From: Streptomyces antimicrobicus
GTDB taxonomy: Bacteria; Actinomycetota; Actinomycetes; Streptomycetales; Streptomycetaceae
DNA length: 64,000 nt
Reading direction: 5' to 3'
Assembly (NCBI RefSeq): GCF_020532625.1
Contig: NZ_JAJAUY010000001.1
Coordinates: forward strand, 86,774-150,773
Both the position numbers and the translations under genes were made by a program. Below the pieces are notes generated by a model. It ran no database searches. It was given only the letters and a program-made list of their open reading frames with translations, and was not told where the DNA came from. This document shows positions 44,606 through 52,903 of the stretch, in pieces (within the stretch, counting starts at the first letter, position 1; each line of letters begins with the position of its first letter).

Positions 44606-45805
44606 ATGACTCCTCTCGTCCGGCGGCTGCTGGCCGGCCGCGCCTGTGCCGCGCTCGCCAGCGCGCTGATCCCCACCACCCTCACCCTCGCCCTGGTCCG
44701 CACCGGCTCGGCGGCGGACCTCGGCTTCGTGCTGGCCTGCGAGTTGCTGCCGCTGCTGCTCCTGCTGCCGGTGGCGGGCGTGGTGGCCGACCGGTTCCCG
44801 GCCCGCCGGGTGGTGCTGGCCGCCGATCTGGTCCGGGCCGCCGCCCAGGCGCTCACCGGTGGCCTGCTGCTGGCCGGACCGGTCCGGGTCCCGGAGCTCG
44901 CCGCGCTCGCCGCGGCGACCGGTGCCGCCGTCGCGTTCGGCACGGCCTCGGCGCGCACCCTGGTGGTCTGCGCCGTCCCCGCGGACGACCTGCTGGCCGT
45001 CAACGCCCGGCTCGGGGTGGCGCAGGGGATCGCCCAGTTCGCCGGGCCCGCCACGGCCGGCGGGCTGGCCCTGGCCTTCGGCGCGGGCTGGTCCTCGCTG
45101 CTGACCGCCGGCCTGTTCGTCGTCTCGGCCCTCACCCTCGGCGGACTCCCGGCGCGTACGCCGGCGCGTACCTCCGCCGCACGCCCGGGGTTCCTCACCG
45201 AGCTGAGGGCGGGCTGGGCCGAGACGCGGCGGCACCCGTGGTTCCTCGCCAACGTGGCCGCGCACGGGGTCTGGCACCTGGCGGCCGGGTTCCTGCTCAC
45301 CCTGGGCCCGCTGATCGCCGTGGAGAGCCTGGGCGGTGAGGGGTCCTGGGTGGTCGTCGCCCAGACCGGCACGGCCGGGCTGCTCGCCGGGGTGTGGGCG
45401 GCGGGCCGGCTGCCGGTCCGGCCGCTGCACGGGGTCGCGGTGGGGGCCGCTGCCCAGGCCCTGCCGCTGGTCGCGTTCGCGCTGCGGCTGCCGCTGCCGG
45501 TGACGGCCGGCGCGTTCTGCTGCGCCATGTTCGGCCTGGGCGTGCTCAGTCCGCTCTGGGAGACCGAGGTGCAGCGCCGGATCCCGGTGGAGGCACTGGG
45601 GCGCGTCGGCTCCTTCGACACCCTGATCTCCTTCGCCGCCCGCCCCCTGGGCCTGGCGGTGGCGGCCCCGCTGGCCGCCGTCACCGGCACGGCCGCCCCG
45701 CTGCTGGTCGCGGCGGCGCTGAGCGCCGCGGCCAACCTCGGCGTGCTGCTGCTCCCGGACGTCCGTGCGGATCCGGAACGTGCGTACCCACCGGCCCTGC
45801 GATGA
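44606..45805 (+). CDS. MFS-family transporter
   Basis: A 399-residue membrane protein with about eleven to twelve hydrophobic segments. The first cytoplasmic loop carries VVADRFPARRVVLAADLVRA, close to the MFS signature GxxxDRxGRR. It resembles macrolide-efflux-like MFS proteins. No ribosome binding site is obvious before the ATG at 44606. It sits within the polysaccharide genes, 57 bases after the polymerase, but no role in the pathway can be stated; it may export a small molecule. Confidence 0.82.
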   Translation: MTPLVRRLLAGRACAALASALIPTTLTLALVRTGSAADLGFVLACELLPLLLLLPVAGVVADRFPARRVVLAADLVRAAAQALTGGLLLAGPVRVPELAALAAATGAAVAFGTASARTLVVCAVPADDLLAVNARLGVAQGIAQFAGPATAGGLALAFGAGWSSLLTAGLFVVSALTLGGLPARTPARTSAARPGFLTELRAGWAETRRHPWFLANVAAHGVWHLAAGFLLTLGPLIAVESLGGEGSWVVVAQTGTAGLLAGVWAAGRLPVRPLHGVAVGAAAQALPLVAFALRLPLPVTAGAFCCAMFGLGVLSPLWETEVQRRIPVEALGRVGSFDTLISFAARPLGLAVAAPLAAVTGTAAPLLVAAALSAAANLGVLLLPDVRADPERAYPPALR

Positions 45806-45835
45806 TGTGACCCTCACAGGGATCGAGGGGGGCGC

Positions 45836-46558
45836 ATGGCGAGCGTCGGAGCCGCGCTGCGGGAGCTGCGCGGGGCACAGAAGTCGGCGAAGGGCGTCTC
45901 GCTCTACTCGCGCTTCGTCAACCGGCCGGCCGGGCGGTACCTGGCCGCCGGCTCGTACGCCGTCGGCCTCGGTCCCAATCAGGTCACTCTCGTCAGTGCC
46001 GCGTTCAGCTTCGCCGCGATGGCCGCGGTCGCCCTCGCCGCGCCCTCCTGGTGGCTGGGCGCCGCCGTGTGGGCGGCGCTGGCCGTCGGCTTCGCCTTCG
46101 ACTCGGCCGACGGCCAGCTGGCCCGGCTGCGCGGCGGCGGCAGCCCGGCCGGCGAGTGGCTGGACCACGTCGTGGACGCGGCCAAGCTGACCGCCGTGCA
46201 CACCTGCGTGCTGATCGCCTTCCACCGCTTCCCCGAGCACTACGGCACGTCCGGCGCGGGCTGGCTGCTGGTGCCGCTCGGCTTCCAGTTCGCCGCCGTG
46301 GTCACCTTCTTCGGCGGCCTGCTGACGGAGAAGCTCAAGGCGAAGCCGGCCCCCGGCAGCGCGGCCGCGACCCCCTCGACGCTCCGGGCCGTGGCCCTGC
46401 TGCCGGTGGACTACGGCGTGTTCTGCCTGGTGTTCCTGCTGCTGGGGGACGGGCTGCTGTTCCGGTGGGCGTACGCCGCGCTGGGCGCCGTGGCCGGGCT
46501 GTTCCTGCTGGCGTTCCTCGCCAAGTGGTTCCGGGAGCTCAGCGCCGTTCCGCGGTGA
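45836..46558 (+). CDS. CDP-alcohol phosphatidyltransferase family enzyme
   Basis: A 240-residue membrane protein with about six hydrophobic segments and the full family motif D-x2-DG-x2-AR-x8-G-x3-D-x3-D, here DSADGQLARLRGGGSPAGEW followed by LDHVVD. It moves a phospho-alcohol from a CDP-alcohol to another alcohol. GAGGGGGG precedes the ATG. Its 3' end overlaps by 20 bases, tail to tail, with a cytidylyltransferase gene that could supply a CDP-activated substrate. Lipid synthesis is possible, but so is decoration of the polymer with a phosphate-linked polyol. Confidence 0.9.
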   Translation: MASVGAALRELRGAQKSAKGVSLYSRFVNRPAGRYLAAGSYAVGLGPNQVTLVSAAFSFAAMAAVALAAPSWWLGAAVWAALAVGFAFDSADGQLARLRGGGSPAGEWLDHVVDAAKLTAVHTCVLIAFHRFPEHYGTSGAGWLLVPLGFQFAAVVTFFGGLLTEKLKAKPAPGSAAATPSTLRAVALLPVDYGVFCLVFLLLGDGLLFRWAYAALGAVAGLFLLAFLAKWFRELSAVPR

Positions 46559-47051
46559 CGGCGCCGTCCCCGAACGCGGCGTGCGCGGGCTGGGCGAGCG
46601 CGTCCAGCGCCCGGCGCAGCTGGGTGCTGGAGGTGTGCACCGTGTACGGGAAGTAGACGACGTCCACGCCGACGGCGGCGAAGTCCGCCTCCAGCTTGTC
46701 GCCCTTGGGGGTGCCCCGCCAGTCGTCGCCCTTGAACAGGACGTCGAAGCGGACCTGCCGCCAGGTCTCGACCTTGTCGGGCACGGTCTCGACGAAGGCG
46801 GCGTCGACGTACTTGACGCTGCGGACGATCTCCAGCCGCTCCACGAGCGGGATCATCGGCCGCCGGCCCTTCGCGCGTTCGGCCATCTCGTCCGAGACGA
46901 CCCCGGCGACCAGGTAGTCGCACTGGCTGCGGGCGTGCCGCAGGATGTTCAAGTGTCCGATGTGGAACAGATCGTAGGCACCCGGCGCGTATCCGACGCG
47001 ATACGGCTTCCGTCCGGGCGCACCGTGGTCGGACAAGTCGCGCTCCGTCAT
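46539..47051 (-). CDS. Cytidylyltransferase (glycerol-3-phosphate cytidylyltransferase-like)
   Basis: A 170-residue nucleotidyltransferase with GYAPGAYDLFHIGHLNILRH, containing the HxGH motif, and a C-terminal HTSSTQLRRALD in place of the usual RTEGISTT. The sequence VLFKGDDWRGTPKGDK is typical of the TagD/ECT group. It would activate a phospho-alcohol such as glycerol 3-phosphate with CTP. The ATG at 47051 follows GGGGGG. Its overlap with the CDP-alcohol transferase gene suggests a working pair, even though the genes are convergent. Confidence 0.88.
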   Translation of the reverse strand: MTERDLSDHGAPGRKPYRVGYAPGAYDLFHIGHLNILRHARSQCDYLVAGVVSDEMAERAKGRRPMIPLVERLEIVRSVKYVDAAFVETVPDKVETWRQVRFDVLFKGDDWRGTPKGDKLEADFAAVGVDVVYFPYTVHTSSTQLRRALDALAQPAHAAFGDGAVTAERR

Positions 47052-47178
47052 CTCATACCCCCCAGCGGCCGTACTCCCCAGTACGGCGGATGAGCAGACA
47101 ATAGCGCGCACGTTCGTGGCCGTGCGGGTGAACGATTAGGGTGAGCAGCGCATCATCCAGGGGGGAAGGGGACCTTCA

Positions 47179-48414
47179 GTGTCCAGTTCCGGTCACCGGC
47201 GCCTGTTGCTGGTTTCCACCAACTACGCGCCCGAGCACGCCGGTATCGGCCCGTACGCCACCCAGATCGCCGAGCACTGGGCCGCGCTCGGCCACGAGAC
47301 CCATGTGCTCGCGGGCATGCCGCACTACCCGTCCTGGTCGCTGGAGCCGGCGTACCGGGGGGCCCTGCGGCGCACGGAACAGCGCGCCGGGGTCACCGTG
47401 CACCGGCGCGCCCACACCGTCCCCGCGCGCCAGACCGCCGTGAAACGGGCCCTGTTCGAAGGATCGATTCTGCTCCACGGCGCCGTGGCCCCGCCCCGGA
47501 TGCCCCGGCCGCACGCGGTCCTCGCCCAGATGCCGAGCCTGGCCGGCGGGGTGCTCGCCGCCCGGCTCGCCGCCCGCTGGAAGGTGCCCTTCGTCCCGGT
47601 CGTCCAGGACCTGATGGGCGCCGCCGCCGCCCAGAGCGGCATCAGCGGCGGCGACAAGGCCGCCGCCGTCGCCGGACGGGCCGAGGCCTACGCGCTCAAG
47701 CGGGCCGCACTGGTCGGCGTCATCCACGAGACCTTCGTGGACCGGGTCGTCGGCATGGGCGTGGACCCCCGGCGCATCCGGCTCGTCCCCAACTGGTCCC
47801 ACGTGCCCGCGCCCACCCGGCCGCGCGACGAGACCCGCCACCACCTGGGCTGGGCCCCCGGCCAGACCGTCGTGCTGCACTCCGGCAACATGGGCCTCAA
47901 GCAGGGCCTGGAGGTCCTCGTCGGCGCCGCCCGGCGCGATCCCGCCGTCCGCTTCGTCCTCATGGGCGACGGCAGCCAGCGCGCCGCCCTCGCCGCGATG
48001 TCGGCCGACGTACCGAACCTGGACATCATTCCCCCTGCCGCCGACGGCGAGTTCCCGGATATCCTCGCCGCGGCGGACGTGCTCGCGGTCACGCAGCACG
48101 CGGCCGTGCTGGACATGAGCGTGCCGTCGAAGCTCACCTCCTACTTCGCGGCCGGCCGGCCCGTCGTCGCCTCCGTCGCGGCGGAGGGCGGCACCGCCCA
48201 GGAGGTGGAGCGTTCGGGCGCCGGGGTGCTCGTACCGCCGGAGGACCCCGAGGCCCTGCTCAAGGCCGTACGGGCGCTGGCCGAGGACCCCGAGGGCGCG
48301 GACGCCCTCGGAGCGGCCGGGCCCCGCCACGTGGCGGCGCACCTGAGCCGGGAAGCGGGCCTGGCCCGCATCGACGCACTGATCGACGAAGCACTGGGGG
48401 GTCACCGGCCGTGA
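47179..48414 (+). CDS. GT4-family glycosyltransferase (WcaI-like)
   Basis: A 411-residue GT-B enzyme beginning with LLLVSTNYAPEHAGIGPYAT, the sequence typical of colanic-acid WcaI-type transferases. The C-terminal donor domain has VVLHSGNMGLKQGLEVLVGA and DMSVPSKLTSYFAAGRPVVA. The GTG at 47179 follows AAGGGG. A TAGGGT at about 47138 may be the -10 of a transcript that continues through the chain-length and flippase genes. Its stop overlaps the next start (GTGA). Confidence 0.92.
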   Translation: MSSSGHRRLLLVSTNYAPEHAGIGPYATQIAEHWAALGHETHVLAGMPHYPSWSLEPAYRGALRRTEQRAGVTVHRRAHTVPARQTAVKRALFEGSILLHGAVAPPRMPRPHAVLAQMPSLAGGVLAARLAARWKVPFVPVVQDLMGAAAAQSGISGGDKAAAVAGRAEAYALKRAALVGVIHETFVDRVVGMGVDPRRIRLVPNWSHVPAPTRPRDETRHHLGWAPGQTVVLHSGNMGLKQGLEVLVGAARRDPAVRFVLMGDGSQRAALAAMSADVPNLDIIPPAADGEFPDILAAADVLAVTQHAAVLDMSVPSKLTSYFAAGRPVVASVAAEGGTAQEVERSGAGVLVPPEDPEALLKAVRALAEDPEGADALGAAGPRHVAAHLSREAGLARIDALIDEALGGHRP

Positions 48415-50132
48415 GCGAGACGCACCGCCCCGCGGCGGTCCCGGCCGAGGACGAGCCCGACCTCCTCAGGGACCAGTTCCGCCAGCTCCTGCGCTACCGC
48501 AAGCTGATCGGCGCGGGCATCGGCATCGGCCTGCTGGGCGGTGTGTACCTGGGGATATCCACCGCCGACACCTACGTCGCCACGGCCGACGTGGTGCTGC
48601 GCACCCCGACCGACGACCCGTTCAACCCCTCGATCGCCGCCGACAAGACGGTGAACATCGGCTCCGAACGGCAGACGGCGCTGAGCAGTTCGGTCGCCGC
48701 CGAGGCCGCCAAGAAGCTCGGCGTCCCCGCCTCCGGACTGCCCGCGCTGCGCGGCGGACTGCAGGTGACCAACCCGCCGCAGTCCATGGTGCTGCGCTTC
48801 ACCTACACCGCCTCCACGCCGAAGACGGCCGCCACCCGCGCCAACGCGATGACCGAGGCCTACCTGAAGCTGCGCCAGAGCACGCTGCAGGACACCCGCG
48901 ACACCATGGTCAAGGGGTACAAGGAACAGCGCGACCCCATGGCCAAGCAGCTCGACGACCTGGTCAAGCAGATCGCCGCGATGCCCGCCGGCCCGGCGCG
49001 CGACACCGCGTACACCACCAAGACCGACCTCCAGAACAAGGTCAACACCTTCAACTCCAGCATCGCCAAGCTGGAAGCGCTCGACATGACCCCCGGCCGG
49101 GTCACCACCACCGCGACCCCGCCCACCGACGGCGACGGCCCGGGCCTGCCCATGTCGCTGGCGCTCGGCGCGGCCGTCGGCCTCGCGCTCGGCCTGCTCG
49201 GCGCCTGGGTCCGGCTCGTCTTCGACCCGGCCCCGCGCTCCGACGGCGACGTCTCGCGCGCCCTGCGCGCGCCGGTCCTCGGCACCCTGCCCCGGGACCG
49301 CACCGGCGGGGGGCCGCTGCTGGCCGCCGGCGAGGCCGATCCGCGGCTCGCCGAGGAGTACCGCTCGGTGGCGTTCCGGCTGGCCTACGACTCCCGCTTC
49401 GCCGACCGGCGCCGGCTGCTGGTCGTCGCCCCGCGCGGCAGCAGCGAGACCGCCGCCGCCGTCGCCGTGAACCTCGCCGCCTCCTTCGCCGAGACCGGCA
49501 AGGACGTGCTGCTCATCGAGGCCGACCTGCGGACCCCGGTCCTGGCCAGCCAGCTGCCGACCGACTCCGGCGGCCGGCCCCGCTGGAGCCAGATGCCCGG
49601 CGGCACCGGCGGCCGGGGCGCCGGGCCCACCGAGGCCGAATGGCCCGACGGCCGCCAGCTGGTGGTGGACGCCGGCGAGTCCGGCACCTTCGACCTGATC
49701 CCGGGCGACCGGGTCCGCAACGTCCCGCGCGCCCTGACCTCACCGCGCGCCACCCGGCTGATCTCCGAGGCCGACTCGCCGGGCTCCACGGTCGTCGTGC
49801 TCGCCCCGCCCGTGCTCTCCTACGCCGACGCGCTGGCGCTCGTCGACCGCGTCGACGGCGTCCTGGTGGTCTGCGACCCGCGCGCCGTCCACCGCACCGA
49901 CCTGGCCCGCATCCGCGAGCTGATCAGCGGGGCCGGCGGCACCGTGCTCGGCGCCGTGCTGCACGCGCCGCCGCCGGGCGAGAAGCGGACCGCGCGCCGC
50001 CCGGGCCGGCGCACGCCCGCCGCGGAGCCGGCGGCGGAGCCGGCCGCCCTGCCCGAACCGGCCGAGGAGCACCCCGTCGGCGACGGCAGCGACACGGTAG
50101 CGCTGCGCACGGTCCGCACGGGCCGCAGGTGA
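48411..50132 (+). CDS. Wzz/BY-kinase-like chain-length regulator with degenerate P-loop
   Basis: A 573-residue protein with two membrane segments (about 30-52 and 245-268) that bracket an extracytoplasmic Wzz domain (VATADVVLRTPTDDPFNPSI to the helical KQLDDLVKQIAAM). A cytoplasmic ATPase-like domain follows. Its Walker A position reads APRGSSETAA, without the Gly-Lys-Ser/Thr of BY-kinases, and there is no C-terminal tyrosine cluster. It probably sets polymer length without autophosphorylation. The start (GTG, 48411) overlaps the stop of the glycosyltransferase gene, and its stop overlaps the flippase start. Confidence 0.88.
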   Translation: MSETHRPAAVPAEDEPDLLRDQFRQLLRYRKLIGAGIGIGLLGGVYLGISTADTYVATADVVLRTPTDDPFNPSIAADKTVNIGSERQTALSSSVAAEAAKKLGVPASGLPALRGGLQVTNPPQSMVLRFTYTASTPKTAATRANAMTEAYLKLRQSTLQDTRDTMVKGYKEQRDPMAKQLDDLVKQIAAMPAGPARDTAYTTKTDLQNKVNTFNSSIAKLEALDMTPGRVTTTATPPTDGDGPGLPMSLALGAAVGLALGLLGAWVRLVFDPAPRSDGDVSRALRAPVLGTLPRDRTGGGPLLAAGEADPRLAEEYRSVAFRLAYDSRFADRRRLLVVAPRGSSETAAAVAVNLAASFAETGKDVLLIEADLRTPVLASQLPTDSGGRPRWSQMPGGTGGRGAGPTEAEWPDGRQLVVDAGESGTFDLIPGDRVRNVPRALTSPRATRLISEADSPGSTVVVLAPPVLSYADALALVDRVDGVLVVCDPRAVHRTDLARIRELISGAGGTVLGAVLHAPPPGEKRTARRPGRRTPAAEPAAEPAALPEPAEEHPVGDGSDTVALRTVRTGRR

Positions 50133-51334
50133 GCCGGCGCCGGACCGCCGCCCTCGCCTCCGTCCTGGACCAGGCCGCCTCCAGCGCCACCAACATCCTG
50201 GTGCTGGTCCTGGCGGCCCGGCTGTCCACGGCCGCCGGGTTCGGCGCGTTCTCCATGATCTACGTGACCTTCAGCGTGCTGCTCGGGCTGAACATGGCGT
50301 ACGTCGGCCAGAGCCTGGTGCTGGAGCGCGGCGAGCGGCTGGGGACCGAGTGCCGCTCGGCGGTGGCGTTCACGGGCGCGGCGGCCGCGGCGGTGGGCCT
50401 GGTGCTGGCGGCGGCGGGAAGCTGGTGGGCGGGCCCGGCCGGGTGGGCGTTCGCCGCCCTGGGCCTGGTCCTCCCCCTGGCCCTCGTCCAGGACGGCCTG
50501 CGGTACTGCTTCTCGGCGCTGCGCACCCCGCACCGGGCCCTGGCCGCCGACGCGCTGCGGCTGGTGTGCGTGGTCGCGGCCCTGGCCGTCCAGCCCACGG
50601 GCGCCTCGCCCGCCCGGCTGGTCCTGGTCTGGGGCCTGTCGGCGCTGCCCGCGCTGGCGCTCGGCCTGTGGCTGCTGCGCCCGTACGTGCGCGGCGCGCG
50701 GGCCTCCTTGCGCCCGTACGTGCGGCGGGGGCACCTGGGCCGGCGCTTCGCGGTCGAGTTCGCGGTGGGCAACGGCTCCAGCCAGCTCGCCGTCCTGGGC
50801 CTCGGCCTGTTCGCGACGCCGCTGGCGGTCGGCGCGCTGCGCGGCGCGAGCACCCTCTTCGGCCCGCTGAACGTGCTGTTCAACTCGGCCAACTCCTTCG
50901 GTCCGCCGTTCCTCGGGCGGCTGGGCGGCAAGCGCGCGACCGTGCGCGCCACGGCCGGGCTCGGCGCGGCCCTGGCGGGCGTGGCCGTGGTCTGGGCCGG
51001 TGTGCTGTACGCGCTGCCGGCCCGGTACGGGCGGCTGCTGCTGGGCGACACCTGGCAGGTCGCGGCCGCCCTGCTGCCGGCCACCGGCGCCCAGTACGCG
51101 GTGATGGCCCTGGGCACCTGCGCCCTGCTGACCCTGCGCGTGCTGGCCCCGAAGGCCACGCTGTCGCTGCAGGTGGTCTTCTCCGGCGTCTCGGTCGCCC
51201 TGCTCCTGGCCGGCTACGCGGCCTTCGGCGCCGCGGGCGCCGCCTGGGGCCTCGCGGCCGGCTCGGCCCTGAAGGCCACCGCCGCCTGGTGCCGGGTCGG
51301 CCGCACGCCGGACGGGGCCGCGGTCGCCGCCTGA
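50129..51334 (+). CDS. Polysaccharide flippase (Wzx/MVF-type)
   Basis: A 401-residue membrane protein with about eleven to twelve hydrophobic segments (for example SVLDQAASSATNILVLVLAA and FGAFSMIYVTFSVLLGLNMA). Its plan fits the Wzx-type flippases that carry lipid-linked repeat units across the membrane. The GTG at 50129 gives a GTGA overlap with the stop of the Wzz gene; the longer frame upstream lies inside that gene and is discarded. With the Wzy-like and Wzz-like proteins it completes a Wzx/Wzy export set. Confidence 0.85.
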   Translation: MSRRRTAALASVLDQAASSATNILVLVLAARLSTAAGFGAFSMIYVTFSVLLGLNMAYVGQSLVLERGERLGTECRSAVAFTGAAAAAVGLVLAAAGSWWAGPAGWAFAALGLVLPLALVQDGLRYCFSALRTPHRALAADALRLVCVVAALAVQPTGASPARLVLVWGLSALPALALGLWLLRPYVRGARASLRPYVRRGHLGRRFAVEFAVGNGSSQLAVLGLGLFATPLAVGALRGASTLFGPLNVLFNSANSFGPPFLGRLGGKRATVRATAGLGAALAGVAVVWAGVLYALPARYGRLLLGDTWQVAAALLPATGAQYAVMALGTCALLTLRVLAPKATLSLQVVFSGVSVALLLAGYAAFGAAGAAWGLAAGSALKATAAWCRVGRTPDGAAVAA

Positions 51335-51425
51335 GGCGTCGCGCGGTCCGGGGCCCTCCGGCGGCCCGAGGCGTTCCGCGACCGGGGCGGCCGTCACCGC
51401 CCGCGGTCCGGCTCGTTACCGGTGC

Positions 51426-52871
51426 ATGCTGCAGTTGCCCGTCGAGGACATGGAGATGGCCCCCGGACACGCCCTGGAATGGACGGTGTCCGCGGCGGGC
51501 GCCGCCGGGCACGCCGAGGAGGGCGCTCCGGAGGTCCTGGCCTCCTACAACCAGCAGGACCACTTCGCGGTCGCGCAGGCCCTGCGCGCGGCGGACATCG
51601 GCTACTCCTCGTACATCGGGGGCTCCTTCGAGATCCGCGGACGCGTCGAGGTCGAGGCGCTGGAGGCCGCCCTGCTGCACCTCGTCCGCCGGCACGAGGT
51701 GCTGCGCTGCGAGTTCAGGGAGACCGGGGAGGGCGCCGAGCCCGGGGCCACCGGGCGGGCCGCCGACGGCGGCTGCGGCATGGCCGTCGAGGTCGTCCCC
51801 CCGCAGGACGTCAAGCTCGAACGCGTCGACGCCGGACGGTACGACACCCCCGCCGAGGCCGCGGCCTACGTACGGGACTTCCTCCGGCGCACCGACACCC
51901 TCCGGGGCCCCTGGATCGTGATGGGCGCGATGGTCCGCGACGACTGCGCCACCGTCTACTTCGCCTGCGACCACCTCCTGAGCGACGGGGTCTCCACCCC
52001 CGTCGCCGTCCACGACATCGCCATGGCCTACGAGGCGTACGCCCACGGCCGCGAGCCCGACCTGCCGCAGGCGGGCAGCTTCCTCGACCACGCGGCCGCC
52101 GAGCGGGGCCGCGGCGCGGCGCTGGCCGCCGACGACCCGCTCCTGGACCAGTGGAAGGGGTTCGCCGCGCGGGGCGGCGGCGCGCTCTTCCCCCGGTTCC
52201 CGCTGGACCTCGGGATCGAGCCGGGCGTGGCCCACCGCGCCGTGAACGAGGCGGACACCCTGCTGACCGCCGACCGGGTCGACGCGCTGGAGGCCCACTG
52301 CCGGGCCGTGGGCGGCCGGACGTCCACCGGAGTGCTGGCCGCCCTCGGGGTCGGCCTGAGGAAGGCGGGCGGCCCGGACGTCCACCGGGCCCTCGTACCG
52401 GTCAGCACCCGCGGCCGGGACGCCCGCGAGCACAGCATGGGCTGGTTCGTGAACACGCTCCCGGTCGAGTTCCCGGTGGCCGACGGCACCGGTTTCGCCG
52501 GTGTCATGGCGGGCGCGCAGGCCGCCCTGGACGGGATGCGGCCGTACACCGGCGTGCCGTTCGTCCGCGTGCACGACCTGCTGACCGGCGCGGGCACCGG
52601 GCCCCAGGTCTGGCCGTTCGCCGTCAGCTTCTTCTCCTACCTGGACTTCCGCAGGACGCCGGGCGCGCACAGCCACGTGGCGTGGAAGGCGCGCAAGTAC
52701 GTGTCCACCTCGCACAGCAACGGCATCTTCTTCTGGTTCCACCGCAACCACACCGGGCTCCACCTGAACTCCATCTTCGTGGACACCCCCGAGGCCCGGC
52801 GCGCCAAGGCCACCTGCGTGGGGGCCCTGGTGCAGTCGCTGGACAACATCGCCCGTTCCGGCCGGTTCTGA
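51426..52871 (+). CDS. Stand-alone condensation-domain-like protein, copy 1
   Basis: A 481-residue soluble protein with the fold signature of NRPS condensation domains and CoA acyltransferases: ALLHLVRRHEVLRCEFR near the N-terminus, the core motif ACDHLLSDGVS (DHxxxDG, where canonical domains have HHxxxDG), and LVPVSTRGRDAREHSMGWFV. The second, catalytic His is kept. No carrier or adenylation domain is attached. No ribosome binding site precedes the ATG, but the next gene begins with the same LQLP, which supports the start. It is a paralogue of the following gene. Substrates are unknown; it may esterify or amidate a small molecule or a glycan. Confidence 0.8.
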   Translation: MLQLPVEDMEMAPGHALEWTVSAAGAAGHAEEGAPEVLASYNQQDHFAVAQALRAADIGYSSYIGGSFEIRGRVEVEALEAALLHLVRRHEVLRCEFRETGEGAEPGATGRAADGGCGMAVEVVPPQDVKLERVDAGRYDTPAEAAAYVRDFLRRTDTLRGPWIVMGAMVRDDCATVYFACDHLLSDGVSTPVAVHDIAMAYEAYAHGREPDLPQAGSFLDHAAAERGRGAALAADDPLLDQWKGFAARGGGALFPRFPLDLGIEPGVAHRAVNEADTLLTADRVDALEAHCRAVGGRTSTGVLAALGVGLRKAGGPDVHRALVPVSTRGRDAREHSMGWFVNTLPVEFPVADGTGFAGVMAGAQAALDGMRPYTGVPFVRVHDLLTGAGTGPQVWPFAVSFFSYLDFRRTPGAHSHVAWKARKYVSTSHSNGIFFWFHRNHTGLHLNSIFVDTPEARRAKATCVGALVQSLDNIARSGRF

Positions 52872-52903
52872 CCGCCCGCCGATCCCGTGAGGAGCGCCGG
52901 CCG

